Of a stretch of 64,000 bases of DNA, positions 50,977 through 59,824 are shown piece by piece (the stretch's first letter is position 1; each line of letters starts with the position of its first letter). Source of the DNA: Sinanaerobacter chloroacetimidivorans (GTDB taxonomy: Bacteria; Bacillota; Clostridia; Peptostreptococcales; Anaerovoracaceae). The position numbers were made by a program, and so were the translations under genes. Below the pieces are notes generated by a model. That model was given only the letters and a program-made list of their open reading frames with translations. It was not told the DNA's origin and searched no databases. The stretch is taken from the NCBI RefSeq assembly GCF_018128545.1, contig NZ_JAGSND010000016.1, forward strand, positions 1 through 64,000, given 5' to 3'.

Positions 50977-51936
50977 TTACGAATGGCTCCTGTATTCCAA
51001 CGGAGTGCATTTTGTTTCTTTTTTAAATAATTTAATAAAATATCCGCAATCATCATAGCCGAGATATTCCGATATGGTTCGCACGGACCAGTCTGTAGAA
51101 TGAAGCAGTTCTTTGGCATGATCGATCTTTTGCTGATTCACATAATAGGAGAGATTGCCCTGGTTCATTTTTGCGAATAGTTTGCTGAAATAGCTAGGGG
51201 ATATATTGCACAAAGCAGCCATTTTCTCAAGAGTAATGGACTCCTGCGGATTTTTTTTGATGTACTGCAGGGCTGGGGCAATAATCTGATTCGTTTCTTT
51301 TTTATGTAGCCGGTTAATTGTCTGTATTCTGCTGTATTCTTCCGTTTCGGTGCCATATTTCGAAGAAACAGAAGCGGAGGTCTTGGAATATTGAGATAAT
51401 AAGGACTTAAGTTCGGCCTCTTCAATGCAGTAATTCCCAACATGCAGCAACATATTCGCTAAGGCAATGATTTTCTCAAATCGCATCACAGGAAGTTTAT
51501 CATAACTTGCTTTTAAATCATCGTTCATGGAGGTAATTGGATGGTTGACATTAGGAAGGATATGTTCGGGCTCAAGGTCCATATCCTCTGCTGCAAGCAG
51601 TACCTGTCCCGCCATAAATGCTCCCAGATACAGGTCATTAATAAGAATGGGAATTGCAAAATCAACCAGCCCGGCATGGCAGGTATACAGATACGGTCTA
51701 TGGATACGTGCCGCTTCTAATCCGCCATGGGAATCACATTTTTCACAGTAGACACCATGTTTGGAGGCACGGACTTTCTGACAGAATTCACTGCAGTTGC
51801 TGTGACGGGTCAGAGGTCTGCCCAGATAATCCACGGTAATGAACGCAAGATCCGTTGCAGCAGCAAAGTCATCTTGGATTTTTTGAAATTTCATTGGATT
51901 GACGATCTGGTCAATCTCGCGAAAGGTTGTTTGCAT
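50977..51936 (-). CDS. PocR-domain AraC-family regulator of glycerol use
   Basis: 319-residue activator. The N-terminal PocR ligand-binding domain (about 5-165) has TRHSNCSEFCQKVRASKHGVYCEKCD and CHAGLVDFAIPI, including the cysteines typical of the family. The C-terminal AraC domain (about 220-315) has two helix-turn-helix units with LEKMAALCNISPSYFSKLF and SEYLGYDDCGYFIKLFKK. The start is the ATG at 51936, with AGGAGGAC upstream. It is divergent from glycerol dehydrogenase and DHA kinase genes. PocR-type domains sense small diols and polyols, so glycerol or dihydroxyacetone is the probable inducer. Confidence 0.88.
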   Translation of the reverse strand: MQTTFREIDQIVNPMKFQKIQDDFAAATDLAFITVDYLGRPLTRHSNCSEFCQKVRASKHGVYCEKCDSHGGLEAARIHRPYLYTCHAGLVDFAIPILINDLYLGAFMAGQVLLAAEDMDLEPEHILPNVNHPITSMNDDLKASYDKLPVMRFEKIIALANMLLHVGNYCIEEAELKSLLSQYSKTSASVSSKYGTETEEYSRIQTINRLHKKETNQIIAPALQYIKKNPQESITLEKMAALCNISPSYFSKLFAKMNQGNLSYYVNQQKIDHAKELLHSTDWSVRTISEYLGYDDCGYFIKLFKKETKCTPLEYRSHS

Positions 51937-52264
51937 AAGAGTCCTCCTGTTGGTGTGTATCAATAAATAGGAAAATATTGCACACTGTGCCATATAATAC
52001 GATTATACACAGTGCAAGTGTGATTGTCAATATAGCCAAAACAAAAGGATAAGCGCACACGAATCTATATAGATTGCATAAAATGCGACCAGAAGTGCCA
52101 GATTCTACCCAGCCCTCCGCTATATATTTCTATGGCAATTTCGTATGACTGTGTGGATTCCTTTCATGTAATTTACGGACTTTTTTTCTATAATGACAGT
52201 ACAAACAGCGGACCAGACAAAGATAAGGTCTGCATAACCTATGGAAGGTTGAAAGGAGTACGCG
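51937..52264. promoter_or_regulatory. Divergent pocR-like/gldA control region
   Basis: On the minus strand a consensus promoter TTGACA (52030-52025), 17 bases, TATAAT (52007-52002) serves the regulator. The inverted pair TTGCACACTGTG (51979-51990) and CACAGTGCAA (52008-52017) overlaps its -10, suggesting autoregulation. On the plus strand TATAAT (52189-52194) lacks a good -35, consistent with activator-dependent gldA expression. No gene is present. Confidence 0.65.
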
Positions 52265-53395
52265 ATGAGAAAAGCATTTATATGTCCATCCAAATATGTA
52301 CAGGGTGAAGACGAATTATTGAATTTGGGGTATTTTGTGAAGGAATTTGGTGCGTCGGCATTGTTGATCGCCCATCCGGACGATGTGGCAAGAGTAAAAA
52401 GCAAATTAGATGTAACTGCGAAAAAGTTTGACATTACTTTTGTGGAAAGCAGTTTCTGTGGTGAGTGCTCCAGAACAGAAGTAGCGAGACTTCAGCAGGT
52501 AGCAAAGGAAAATGGATGCGCATGTACCATTGGATTAGGCGGTGGAAAAGCTATTGATACCGCAAAATGTGTTGCCCAGGGAGAACATCTGATCATCGTT
52601 CCTACCATAGCTGCAACCGATGCCCCAACGAGCCATTCTGCCGTGCTTTACACAGAAGAAGGCGCATTTGATGACTATGCTTATTTCAAGCAGAATCCGG
52701 ATGTGGTACTGATTGATACTACGGTAATCGCCATGGCACCGACTCGCTTCCTGGTGTCTGGAATGGGCGATGCACTTTCTACTTATTTTGAGGCCCGTGC
52801 AACTTCCACATCCTTTTCAAATGTAAATGCAGGCCTGCCATGCGGATTCCGCGAGGGCGTCTGTGGGGAAGCCAAAGGAACCAATGCGGCATTAGCACTT
52901 GCTACCTTATGCTATCAGACACTGATAACAGACGGCTATCAGGCAAAAGTAGCCTCAGATCACAACATGGTGACAGCGGCTCTTGAGAACATCATAGAAA
53001 CCAATATACTCTTATCAGGTCTTGGCTTTGAAAGCGGCGGTCTTTCTGCAGCACATGCCATTCATAACGGACTTACCATGCTAGAAGGAACCCATCGCTA
53101 TTTCCACGGAGAAAAAGTGGCATTTGGAACCATCGCACAGCTGGTACTTGAGAATGCACCAAGAGAGGAATTAGAAGAAGTCATCGAGTTCTGTCTTGAA
53201 GTAGGTCTGCCTGTCTGCTTAGAAGACATCGGCGTTCCTGCAATTACACAGGAAGAACTGATGCAGGTCGCAGCCAAATCCTGTATTCCAGATGAATCTA
53301 TCCATTCCATGCCATGTCCAATTACAGCAGAAGCTGTTGCAGCAGCCATCATCACAGCAGATTCCATTGGTATGGACTATAAGAATAGAAATTGA
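52265..53395 (+). CDS. gldA: Glycerol dehydrogenase
   Basis: 376-residue iron/zinc-type alcohol dehydrogenase oxidising glycerol to dihydroxyacetone with NAD. The NAD site is GLGGGKAIDTAK near residues 95-106, with substrate region PTIAATDAPTSHSAV. Metal ligands are Asp in VSGMGDALSTYFEA, His in SAAHAIHNGLT and His in YFHGEKVAFG. AAAGGAG precedes ATG 52265. The next gene phosphorylates the product, giving the DHA pathway. Length and motifs match GldA. Confidence 0.95.
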   Translation: MRKAFICPSKYVQGEDELLNLGYFVKEFGASALLIAHPDDVARVKSKLDVTAKKFDITFVESSFCGECSRTEVARLQQVAKENGCACTIGLGGGKAIDTAKCVAQGEHLIIVPTIAATDAPTSHSAVLYTEEGAFDDYAYFKQNPDVVLIDTTVIAMAPTRFLVSGMGDALSTYFEARATSTSFSNVNAGLPCGFREGVCGEAKGTNAALALATLCYQTLITDGYQAKVASDHNMVTAALENIIETNILLSGLGFESGGLSAAHAIHNGLTMLEGTHRYFHGEKVAFGTIAQLVLENAPREELEEVIEFCLEVGLPVCLEDIGVPAITQEELMQVAAKSCIPDESIHSMPCPITAEAVAAAIITADSIGMDYKNRN

Positions 53396-53405
53396 GAGGT
53401 ATCCT

Positions 53406-55172
53406 ATGAAAAAAATTATGAACCAGCCTGAAACCTTTGTAAAGGAAATGTGCCAGGGCCTTGTCTGTGCCCATCCGGAACTGCGTTTCAATGAAAAATA
53501 TAAAATTATCACAAAAAAAGAAATCAATCCAAACAAAGTCAGCCTGATCAGCGGTGGCGGCAGTGGCCACGAACCAGCCCATGCTGGATTTGTCGGAACA
53601 GGAATGCTAGATGCAGCCGTGTGTGGCGATGTATTTGCCTCACCATCCCAGATACAGGTATACCAGGCGATAAAAGAAACGGCAAGCACTATGGGAACCT
53701 TACTGATCATCAAAAATTACAGCGGGGACATGATGAACTTTCAGAACGCCTCCTACCTTGCAGGAGAAGATGGCATCGACGTGGATTATGTCAAAGTAGA
53801 GGATGACATTGCAGTGTGTGACAGTCTCTATACGGTAGGACGCCGTGGTGTAGCAGGAACTGTTCTGGTCCATAAGATAGCAGGAGCCTGTGCAGAACAA
53901 GGGAAAAGTCTAGCCGAAGTCAAAGCGGCGGCTCAAAAAGCGGCAGCAAATGTGAGAAGCATTGGATTTGCATTTACCTCCTGTACCGTTCCTGCAAAAG
54001 GCACTCCGACCTTTGCAATCGGGGAAGACGAGATGGAATATGGCGTGGGAATTCACGGCGAACCTGGTATCAAAAGAGAGAAAGTCATACCTGCAGATGC
54101 CCTGGCAAACCGCATGATAGATGCTCTTTTAGCAGACCTTAAGATAGACGGTACCTCCGATACAGAGATTGCTTTACTGGTGAACGGATTTGGGAGTACA
54201 CCATTACAGGAACTCTATCTGCTCAACCATTCGGTAGTAAAGGAATTACAGAGCAGACACGTGACCATCCATCGTATCTTTGTTGGAAATTATATGACAA
54301 GCATCGACATGGCAGGCGCTTCTGTATCCATCTTAAAGCTGGATGAGGAATTAAAAGCATTTTTAAACCAAAGATGTGAAACACCTGGTTTTAAAGTAGA
54401 CGGTCCGTCTGATCCGGTCCCAATGGCACACGATACCACACAGGCTACAGAAGCAGGGAATGTATCCTTTACAACGGAGACCGATCCTGTCCATGCAAAA
54501 GTAGCCGCACATACAGTCAGCCTGGGTAATGTAATCTATATGATCGATAAGATGAGCGAATGCATCATTAAAAATGAAATTCCATTTTGTGAACTCGACT
54601 CCCATGCCGGAGACGGTGACTTTGGAATGAGCATTGCAAAAGGGTTCAAACAGCTAAAGAGAGAATGGCAGGAGATCCTGTCCTCAAAAGCAGACAACAT
54701 AGGTACTTTCTTAGAAGCCTGTTCCATTGTAATCATGGAGCATTGTGGCGGAGCATCAGGTCCGATCTGGGGATCTGCATTCCGTGCAGCAGGAAAATAT
54801 GCAACAGAGAAAACAGAACTGACGACTCTTGAGTATGCCGAAATGATGCAAAAAATAGTTGCTGGCATTCAAAAGACCGGAGAACGTTCCTTTGGCCGTG
54901 GAGCTGTAGTAGGCGATAAGACTCTTATTGATGCCCTTGCACCATGTGCTGATGCATGGATGGACTGTGCACAAAAAGGTGACTCTATCAAAGTGGCACT
55001 GGAAAAAGGAGCTCAGGCTGCCAGAGAAGGTGCTAAAAAGACAGAAGACATTGTTGCAAGAATGGGACGTGCTGGAACCGTTGGTGAACGTAGTCTTGGA
55101 TATCCGGATGCAGGTGCCTATGGAATTGGTGTAATTTTTACAGAAGTTGCTGAATCTATGAAGGAAATGTGA
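53406..55172 (+). CDS. dhaK: Single-chain ATP-dependent dihydroxyacetone kinase (DhaK-DhaL fusion)
   Basis: 588-residue kinase converting dihydroxyacetone to DHA-phosphate. The DhaK half (about 1-335) has GGGSGHEPAHAGFVG and the covalent substrate His in GVGIHGEPGIKRE. The DhaL half (about 380-588) has the ATP-metal site DSHAGDGDFGMSIAKG and GGASGPIWG, RSFGRGAVVGDKT and GYPDAGAYGIG. The fusion uses ATP directly rather than PEP, as in Citrobacter and eukaryotes. ATG 53406 has GAGAGG upstream and begins ten bases after gldA; longer upstream starts overlap gldA. Confidence 0.95.
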   Translation: MKKIMNQPETFVKEMCQGLVCAHPELRFNEKYKIITKKEINPNKVSLISGGGSGHEPAHAGFVGTGMLDAAVCGDVFASPSQIQVYQAIKETASTMGTLLIIKNYSGDMMNFQNASYLAGEDGIDVDYVKVEDDIAVCDSLYTVGRRGVAGTVLVHKIAGACAEQGKSLAEVKAAAQKAAANVRSIGFAFTSCTVPAKGTPTFAIGEDEMEYGVGIHGEPGIKREKVIPADALANRMIDALLADLKIDGTSDTEIALLVNGFGSTPLQELYLLNHSVVKELQSRHVTIHRIFVGNYMTSIDMAGASVSILKLDEELKAFLNQRCETPGFKVDGPSDPVPMAHDTTQATEAGNVSFTTETDPVHAKVAAHTVSLGNVIYMIDKMSECIIKNEIPFCELDSHAGDGDFGMSIAKGFKQLKREWQEILSSKADNIGTFLEACSIVIMEHCGGASGPIWGSAFRAAGKYATEKTELTTLEYAEMMQKIVAGIQKTGERSFGRGAVVGDKTLIDALAPCADAWMDCAQKGDSIKVALEKGAQAAREGAKKTEDIVARMGRAGTVGERSLGYPDAGAYGIGVIFTEVAESMKEM

Positions 55173-55248
55173 TAAAATAGTGGAAACAGAAGAACGTGTG
55201 GAGATTGGCAACGCATCTCCACAAAATAGGAAAGGGGTATTAAATGAT

Positions 55249-56184
55249 ATGATTTTAAAAACTTTTTGTTTTGAATCAGAAGATGGAACCAACGTGTTTG
55301 TCTACAATTGGATGCCAGAGGATAAGGTCGCAAAAGGAGTCGTTCAGATTGCCCATGGTATGGCTGAGACAGCTGAGCGGTATGCACGTTTTGCCACCGT
55401 TCTGACAGAGCATGGCTATATTGTATATGCAAATGACCACAGAGGACATGGAAAAACAGCAGGTACCTTAAAGAACGTTGGATATCTTGCCGAGAAAAAC
55501 GGGTTCGACTGGATGGTAAAAGATATGCATCAGCTTACCAATATCATAAAGACTGCACATCCGAACCTTCCCCTTTTCTTATTTGGACACAGCATGGGAT
55601 CCTTTGCCTCACAGCGCTACCTGATGCTTCACAGCAAAGAACTGACAGGTGCAATTCTTTCCGGTTCCAATGGAAGCGACCCATTGTTGCATAACATAGG
55701 CTTCCTGGTGGCGAAGAATGAAGTCCGCAAACAGGGACGTAAGGCAAGCAGTCCGAAGATGAATCAGATGTCCTTCGGAAGCTTCAATAAGCCATTCAAG
55801 CCAAATCGCACTGAATATGACTGGTTAAGCAGCGACAATGCCCAGGTGGATGCCTATATCCAGGATCCTTATTGTGGCGGAATCTTTACCACCGGATTCT
55901 TCTATGACTTTTTAGAAGGTCTTAAGACCATCGATAAGGTTCAAAATGTAAAACTGGTATCAAAAAACCTGCCAATCTATATTTTTTCCGGTGAAAAGGA
56001 TCCAGTAGGACGCTTTGGAAAGGGTGTTAAGAAACTCTATCACACCTACAAGAAGTGTGGCATCACAGATGTATCCTTTAAGTTATATCCGGGCAAACGA
56101 CATGAAATGCTCAATGAGACCAACCGGGATGAAGTAATGAACGATGTGGTGCAATGGCTTGAAAAACAACATCGCGGGGCATAA
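55249..56184 (+). CDS. Monoacylglycerol-lipase-like alpha/beta hydrolase
   Basis: 311-residue serine hydrolase. Oxyanion HGMAETAERY is near residue 39, nucleophile Ser in FGHSMGSFAS near residue 115, Asp in SGEKDPVGR and His in PGKRHEML. A DHRGHGKTAG motif is typical of the lysophospholipase/monoglyceride lipase group. ATG 55249 is preferred; GGAAAGGGG lies upstream. It is in the same direction as gldA and dhaK, so it may release glycerol from monoacylglycerols to feed this pathway. The lipid substrate is inferred. Confidence 0.87.
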   Translation: MILKTFCFESEDGTNVFVYNWMPEDKVAKGVVQIAHGMAETAERYARFATVLTEHGYIVYANDHRGHGKTAGTLKNVGYLAEKNGFDWMVKDMHQLTNIIKTAHPNLPLFLFGHSMGSFASQRYLMLHSKELTGAILSGSNGSDPLLHNIGFLVAKNEVRKQGRKASSPKMNQMSFGSFNKPFKPNRTEYDWLSSDNAQVDAYIQDPYCGGIFTTGFFYDFLEGLKTIDKVQNVKLVSKNLPIYIFSGEKDPVGRFGKGVKKLYHTYKKCGITDVSFKLYPGKRHEMLNETNRDEVMNDVVQWLEKQHRGA

Positions 56185-56276
56185 GGTGGCTTTAGTATAA
56201 AGAATGACATCATAAATAAATATTTTTTCTATTTATCAATCAATAGTAATCGAAAAATCAATATATATAATGGGAT

Positions 56277-56308
56277 AGAGACTTAAGCAGTGCTTAGTCT
56301 CTGTTTTT
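56277..56308 (+). terminator. Intrinsic terminator of the glycerol operon
   Basis: AGAGAC-T-TAAGCA paired with TGCTTA-GTCTCT, followed by GTTTTTAT. Confidence 0.78.
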
Positions 56309-56351
56309 ATAATGTGACTACCTTCTTCTTATTCTGGATGAAACTTATACC

Positions 56352-57707
56352 TTGTCCTTTTTAGAGGAAGCTCATTTAGGATATTTGGGTTACGGAACCG
56401 GTTTGTATGACAAGTATACACAGGAGCGTCAGGTGCAGTTTCCTTTTGATGTTTATATAGGAAATGTATTCAGGGAGAAGAATACATGGATTACCGTAGG
56501 AAATGTAACAAACTTTCGTATTGCCCCTTGGGTTGTAGAGGCTTCCTACACTTTAAAAATGCGGAGTATAGCAAAGAACTCTATTGCAGAACCTTCATGG
56601 GAGTCAAAAACAGAGCAGTCGGCCAACTTAAATAATCAGAATTATGTTGCAACGGATACCATGGCAGTAGATGTAAGTGGTAATATCTATGATTTTAAGA
56701 TTACAAACATCATGGACTATCCACTATGGGAGAATGTGTTCTTAAAACCGGGTTCCATTAAGTCTAACGGTACTGCATTCTCAGTTGGTGTCTATAATAA
56801 AAAAGGCGCGCAGACAGGAACCGCAAAGTATACTATGCCTATTATGCCAGGTTCCCACCCTTTCATTGATAATCAGGGAGCAGTAAAACTAGGTTACACC
56901 TTCCGCTATTCGTTTACCACAATGGCATCGTTAAATGACAATCGTGATTTTATTCGGGTAGAGCCACGTTTTTATTATGTAAAGAATGATGGCAGTGGAA
57001 GACAAGAAGTAGATCTGTATTATCATGATACCGTAAATAAGAAACAGGTATACTTTCTGAAGGTTGGAACAGTTTTGGATCATGATAATGTAAAAAAAGT
57101 ATCATTGAACAGTCTTGCAAATGTGGTCGAAGAAAAAGAGATTGAAACTACAGCTGAAATGACAGGAAGAAAAGAGGATTCAATCAGATACAAAGAGGTA
57201 GATTGTTACAGCCCACAGATGATTACGTTACCATCACAATTGCGTACCTTTGCAGGAAGTACAAATAATGTCCCATCTACTCGTATTAACCAGGCAAAGA
57301 TGAGTGTACAGAAATGGTATGGGGAATATAGTCTTCCGGCAGAAACCTTTGCAGTGCCAAAGGGATATGACGTTCTTAATGCCGCACGGCTAAAGAATGG
57401 TTTATCAGGAAGAGAAGACTTCTGGTTAAAAGACGGGTACATCATCATTAACTTCGATATTGAAACATACCACTACAACAGTACGACTGGAGTAGCAGAA
57501 CGTCATTTAAGTTATATCAATAAGCAGAACAGCCAGACTTATGGATGCTGTAATATGTGGAAGAAAGAAGGATATACTTATACACGAACTAATTATGGAA
57601 AGACTTTTGACCTAACCGATGGTGATACCATGTTCCTATATACGATATATCAGTATGGACGAAAGACCAATGCATCCACAGATTATTCTTCTAGGGGAAC
57701 GCATTAA
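56352..57707 (+). pseudogene. C-terminal part of a large secreted protein, 5' end missing
   Basis: 451 codons from a TTG with no ribosome-binding site. The frame is already open upstream (LDETYTLSFLEE) to a stop near 56311. The product is beta-rich with many aromatic residues, no signal peptide and no membrane helix, and looks like the C-terminal portion of a large exported clostridial protein. It may be DUF5704-type, but I cannot confirm that. Its left edge directly follows the glycerol operon terminator, so a deletion probably removed the first part. Confidence 0.55.
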
Positions 57708-57736
57708 AAGTATTAAAAGAACAACGGAGATACAAT

Positions 57737-57763
57737 AAAAGCAGCCAATGGCTGCTTTTATAT
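57737..57763. terminator. Bidirectional terminator between convergent genes
   Basis: Perfect stem AAAAGCAGCC-aat-GGCTGCTTTT with T-runs on both strands. Confidence 0.88.
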
Positions 57764-57770
57764 TTAATAA

Positions 57771-58886
57771 TTATGAAATTAGAAAAATGAGAGCGTTATT
57801 CAGTGTAGTTTGGATTCTGATAGTAGTAAAGGATGCAAGACAGACTGCAAGGGTATGTCCTTTTAATTCAACAATAATATCCGCAGTTGTTTCCGGTTCG
57901 CTCTTAGAAGAAGGGCAGTGCTGATAAAACAATGTTGTAAGTTCCTTTTCCCTATCCAATTCTTTAATTTCTAATATTTGAAAAGTTGTGACTCTGCATC
58001 GTGTCGTAACTATGATCTGAAAATCATTCCGAATAAATTCCTTAAAAAAGGCATCATCTTTTGGCAGCACATTAAAATTATCCAGAATAATCAGACTGTC
58101 AGAACGCAATTTCTGCAATGTCTGATAGTGGGTTTTAAATAATTCTTCTTCGGTCATTTCTGCTGTATCGTCAGAAAAGGAAAGACTTGCGATACATTTC
58201 TTTAAACTTCCTTCGTAATGAAAAAATAGAATGTTATTATATTTCTTTATGTTTTTACTTGCATAGGCTTTGGAAAACTCACTTTTACCAATTCCAGCAA
58301 TACCAGTGACAAATAACAAAGAATGCTCTTGTAAAAGTGACGATGCTTCCTTAAGTTCTTCTTTTCTTCCAAGAAAAGTTTTGGTTGCAGTAGGTACTTT
58401 GGCAGATAGCAGTTTATCGGATAAATCCGGTGAATATAGTGTGCCATGCGTATGATCATTTAAGATGGCATAACGCACTACTTCTGCAAAGAAGCCCTCC
58501 AAAGTTGGAACTTCCAGCATTTCATCAGCTTTCTTATCGCCAATCACATCTCTACTGTCATTAATCAGTTCTTCCAACTGGGAACGAGCCTGTGATTCAT
58601 TAATTAGGTTTGAAATAATCTTATCTCTGAAATCATCTTTCATAAAATCAAAATTATTATCATCCTCATATGTCCGGATAATCTCCATAGGAATCGGTCT
58701 TGCGCCACTACACCAATAGCTATATTTACTTGCATCAGCATCAGTAAGTTCGAAATCTTCACTGTCATGTAAACAGACAGAGAATAGGTTTCGTACTAGC
58801 TGGTGCTGTTGATATGTTTTCTTTTTATTTTCTAGAAGAATGCCTATGACATTCGAAAAGGTAAGTCTGTTTTTCAACTTAATCAC
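57771..58886 (-). CDS. NB-ARC/STAND ATPase, C-terminally truncated
   Basis: 371 residues. The N-terminal part (about 1-165) is helical and of unknown type. The NB-ARC ATPase has Walker A VTGIAGIGKSEF (about 193-204), Walker B SLIILDNFN (about 266-274), sensor IIVTTRCR and a GLPLA-like GHTLAV near residue 345. The usual winged-helix and repeat sensor parts are missing, and the last 15 residues look unrelated. Start is GTG 58886, or TTG nine bases inside, after CGGAG. Complete relatives are bacterial STAND proteins, several of which act in phage defence. This copy is probably a remnant. Confidence 0.75.
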   Translation of the reverse strand: MIKLKNRLTFSNVIGILLENKKKTYQQHQLVRNLFSVCLHDSEDFELTDADASKYSYWCSGARPIPMEIIRTYEDDNNFDFMKDDFRDKIISNLINESQARSQLEELINDSRDVIGDKKADEMLEVPTLEGFFAEVVRYAILNDHTHGTLYSPDLSDKLLSAKVPTATKTFLGRKEELKEASSLLQEHSLLFVTGIAGIGKSEFSKAYASKNIKKYNNILFFHYEGSLKKCIASLSFSDDTAEMTEEELFKTHYQTLQKLRSDSLIILDNFNVLPKDDAFFKEFIRNDFQIIVTTRCRVTTFQILEIKELDREKELTTLFYQHCPSSKSEPETTADIIVELKGHTLAVCLASFTTIRIQTTLNNALIFLIS

Positions 58887-59095
58887 TCCGTTTCAAAAAT
58901 TTTGTTAAGTCTATGCTAAGTCTCCGTCAATAGTTGGGAGATATTTTCGTTGGTATCATTAACTCATAAATTGGTAGCCAGATGAAACCGTAATCACATT
59001 TCAAGGATATCAAAAGTATAACACATTACAAACAAATGTTCTATCGGAAAATTGTTTGTATAACGTACATTGAAAAATAATTCTGATAAAACCAA
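58887..59095. other. AT-rich leader of the NB-ARC gene
   Basis: No gene or clear RNA structure is seen. It should contain the NB-ARC promoter on the minus strand; no consensus pair stands out. Confidence 0.35.
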
Positions 59096-59445
59096 AAGGT
59101 GGAGGCAGAATTCATAGGCTGTAGAGTGGAGGTGCCCGAATCGTTGCAATTGGCAACACCAGAACCGTACTAGCAAGTACAGAGTTAGTTGTTTGAAAAC
59201 TAACTCCAAGGCTACGGATGAGAGAAAAAAGAATCATCCGGAAAAGAACATACGAGGGGTACCGGGGGAAGTCCGCCCTGGCGAAGATAATCAGAAAAGT
59301 CAAGATAGTAAGATCTGATAGGAGCAGGGCGAAAGGAATCACGTCAAGTTGGGAGAGGATCTCGCGCAGGAGAGGCCCACAGTTATTTTTCACAGATAAT
59401 TGGATGGAAGCGAAAGCTACCGCCCCACTCTACGAATGGAAGCCA
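59096..59445 (+). ncRNA. Unclassified structured-RNA candidate before the second recombinase module
   Basis: A purine-rich segment, more GC-rich than its surroundings, with many local stems: TTGC/GCAA, GTAC-tagcaa-GTAC, GTTAGTT/AACTAAC, CGGATGA/TCATCCG and GGGAGA/TCTCGC-type pairs. No frame with a ribosome-binding site covers it; the 112-codon frame at 59218 has an Arg/Lys-rich, non-protein-like composition. It lacks the HEARO core GACGTTAAC. A degenerate group II intron piece or an unknown RNA are both possible. Confidence 0.4.
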
Positions 59446-59552
59446 AACAGTCTAATCACTTTTGCAATAGCTGTTGATTCACTTTATCAACCATCGTTAG
59501 GTGGAAGGAAAGAAGGTGATGTATCGAGAATAACAAGAAGGAGGTGTCTGGG

Positions 59553-59705
59553 ATGACAAAGGAGATGGAATTTGCAAAGTGTATCGCTGTATTAAGAAAA
59601 TTAATTCGATTAGGATTGATTTCAGAATCAGAATATACAGTAGCAAGAAAACGGTTGATGGACAGATTTTTGATACTAGAGGAAAGCAATCCGAAAGTAG
59701 CATAA
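59553..59705 (+). CDS. SHOCT-like small recombinase partner (second copy)
   Basis: 50-residue protein with AAGGAGGTG before ATG 59553. MEFAKCIAVLRKLIRLGLISESEYTVARKRL parallels the first SHOCT-like protein at 31975 (KVAVKLLNIMLRNGIITSSEYEKI). It again directly precedes a large serine recombinase. The two copies are too different to be a recent duplication, so the association is probably conserved. The role is inferred to be oligomerisation or direction control. Confidence 0.65.
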   Translation: MTKEMEFAKCIAVLRKLIRLGLISESEYTVARKRLMDRFLILEESNPKVA

Positions 59706-59824
59706 AAAATCTATTTTGATATTCGTTAACAATTAATTAAGAAGATAAAATAGCAGTATACAAAGGAATTATCTTTTGTGTACTGCTATTGTACTATAGA
59801 GAGTTTAAAGAATGGAGGAATTAT

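Noticed and set aside
59218-59556. 112-codon frame in the structured-RNA candidate
   Set aside because: No ribosome-binding site, very high Arg/Lys content, and it spans several hairpins. It looks like a chance frame.
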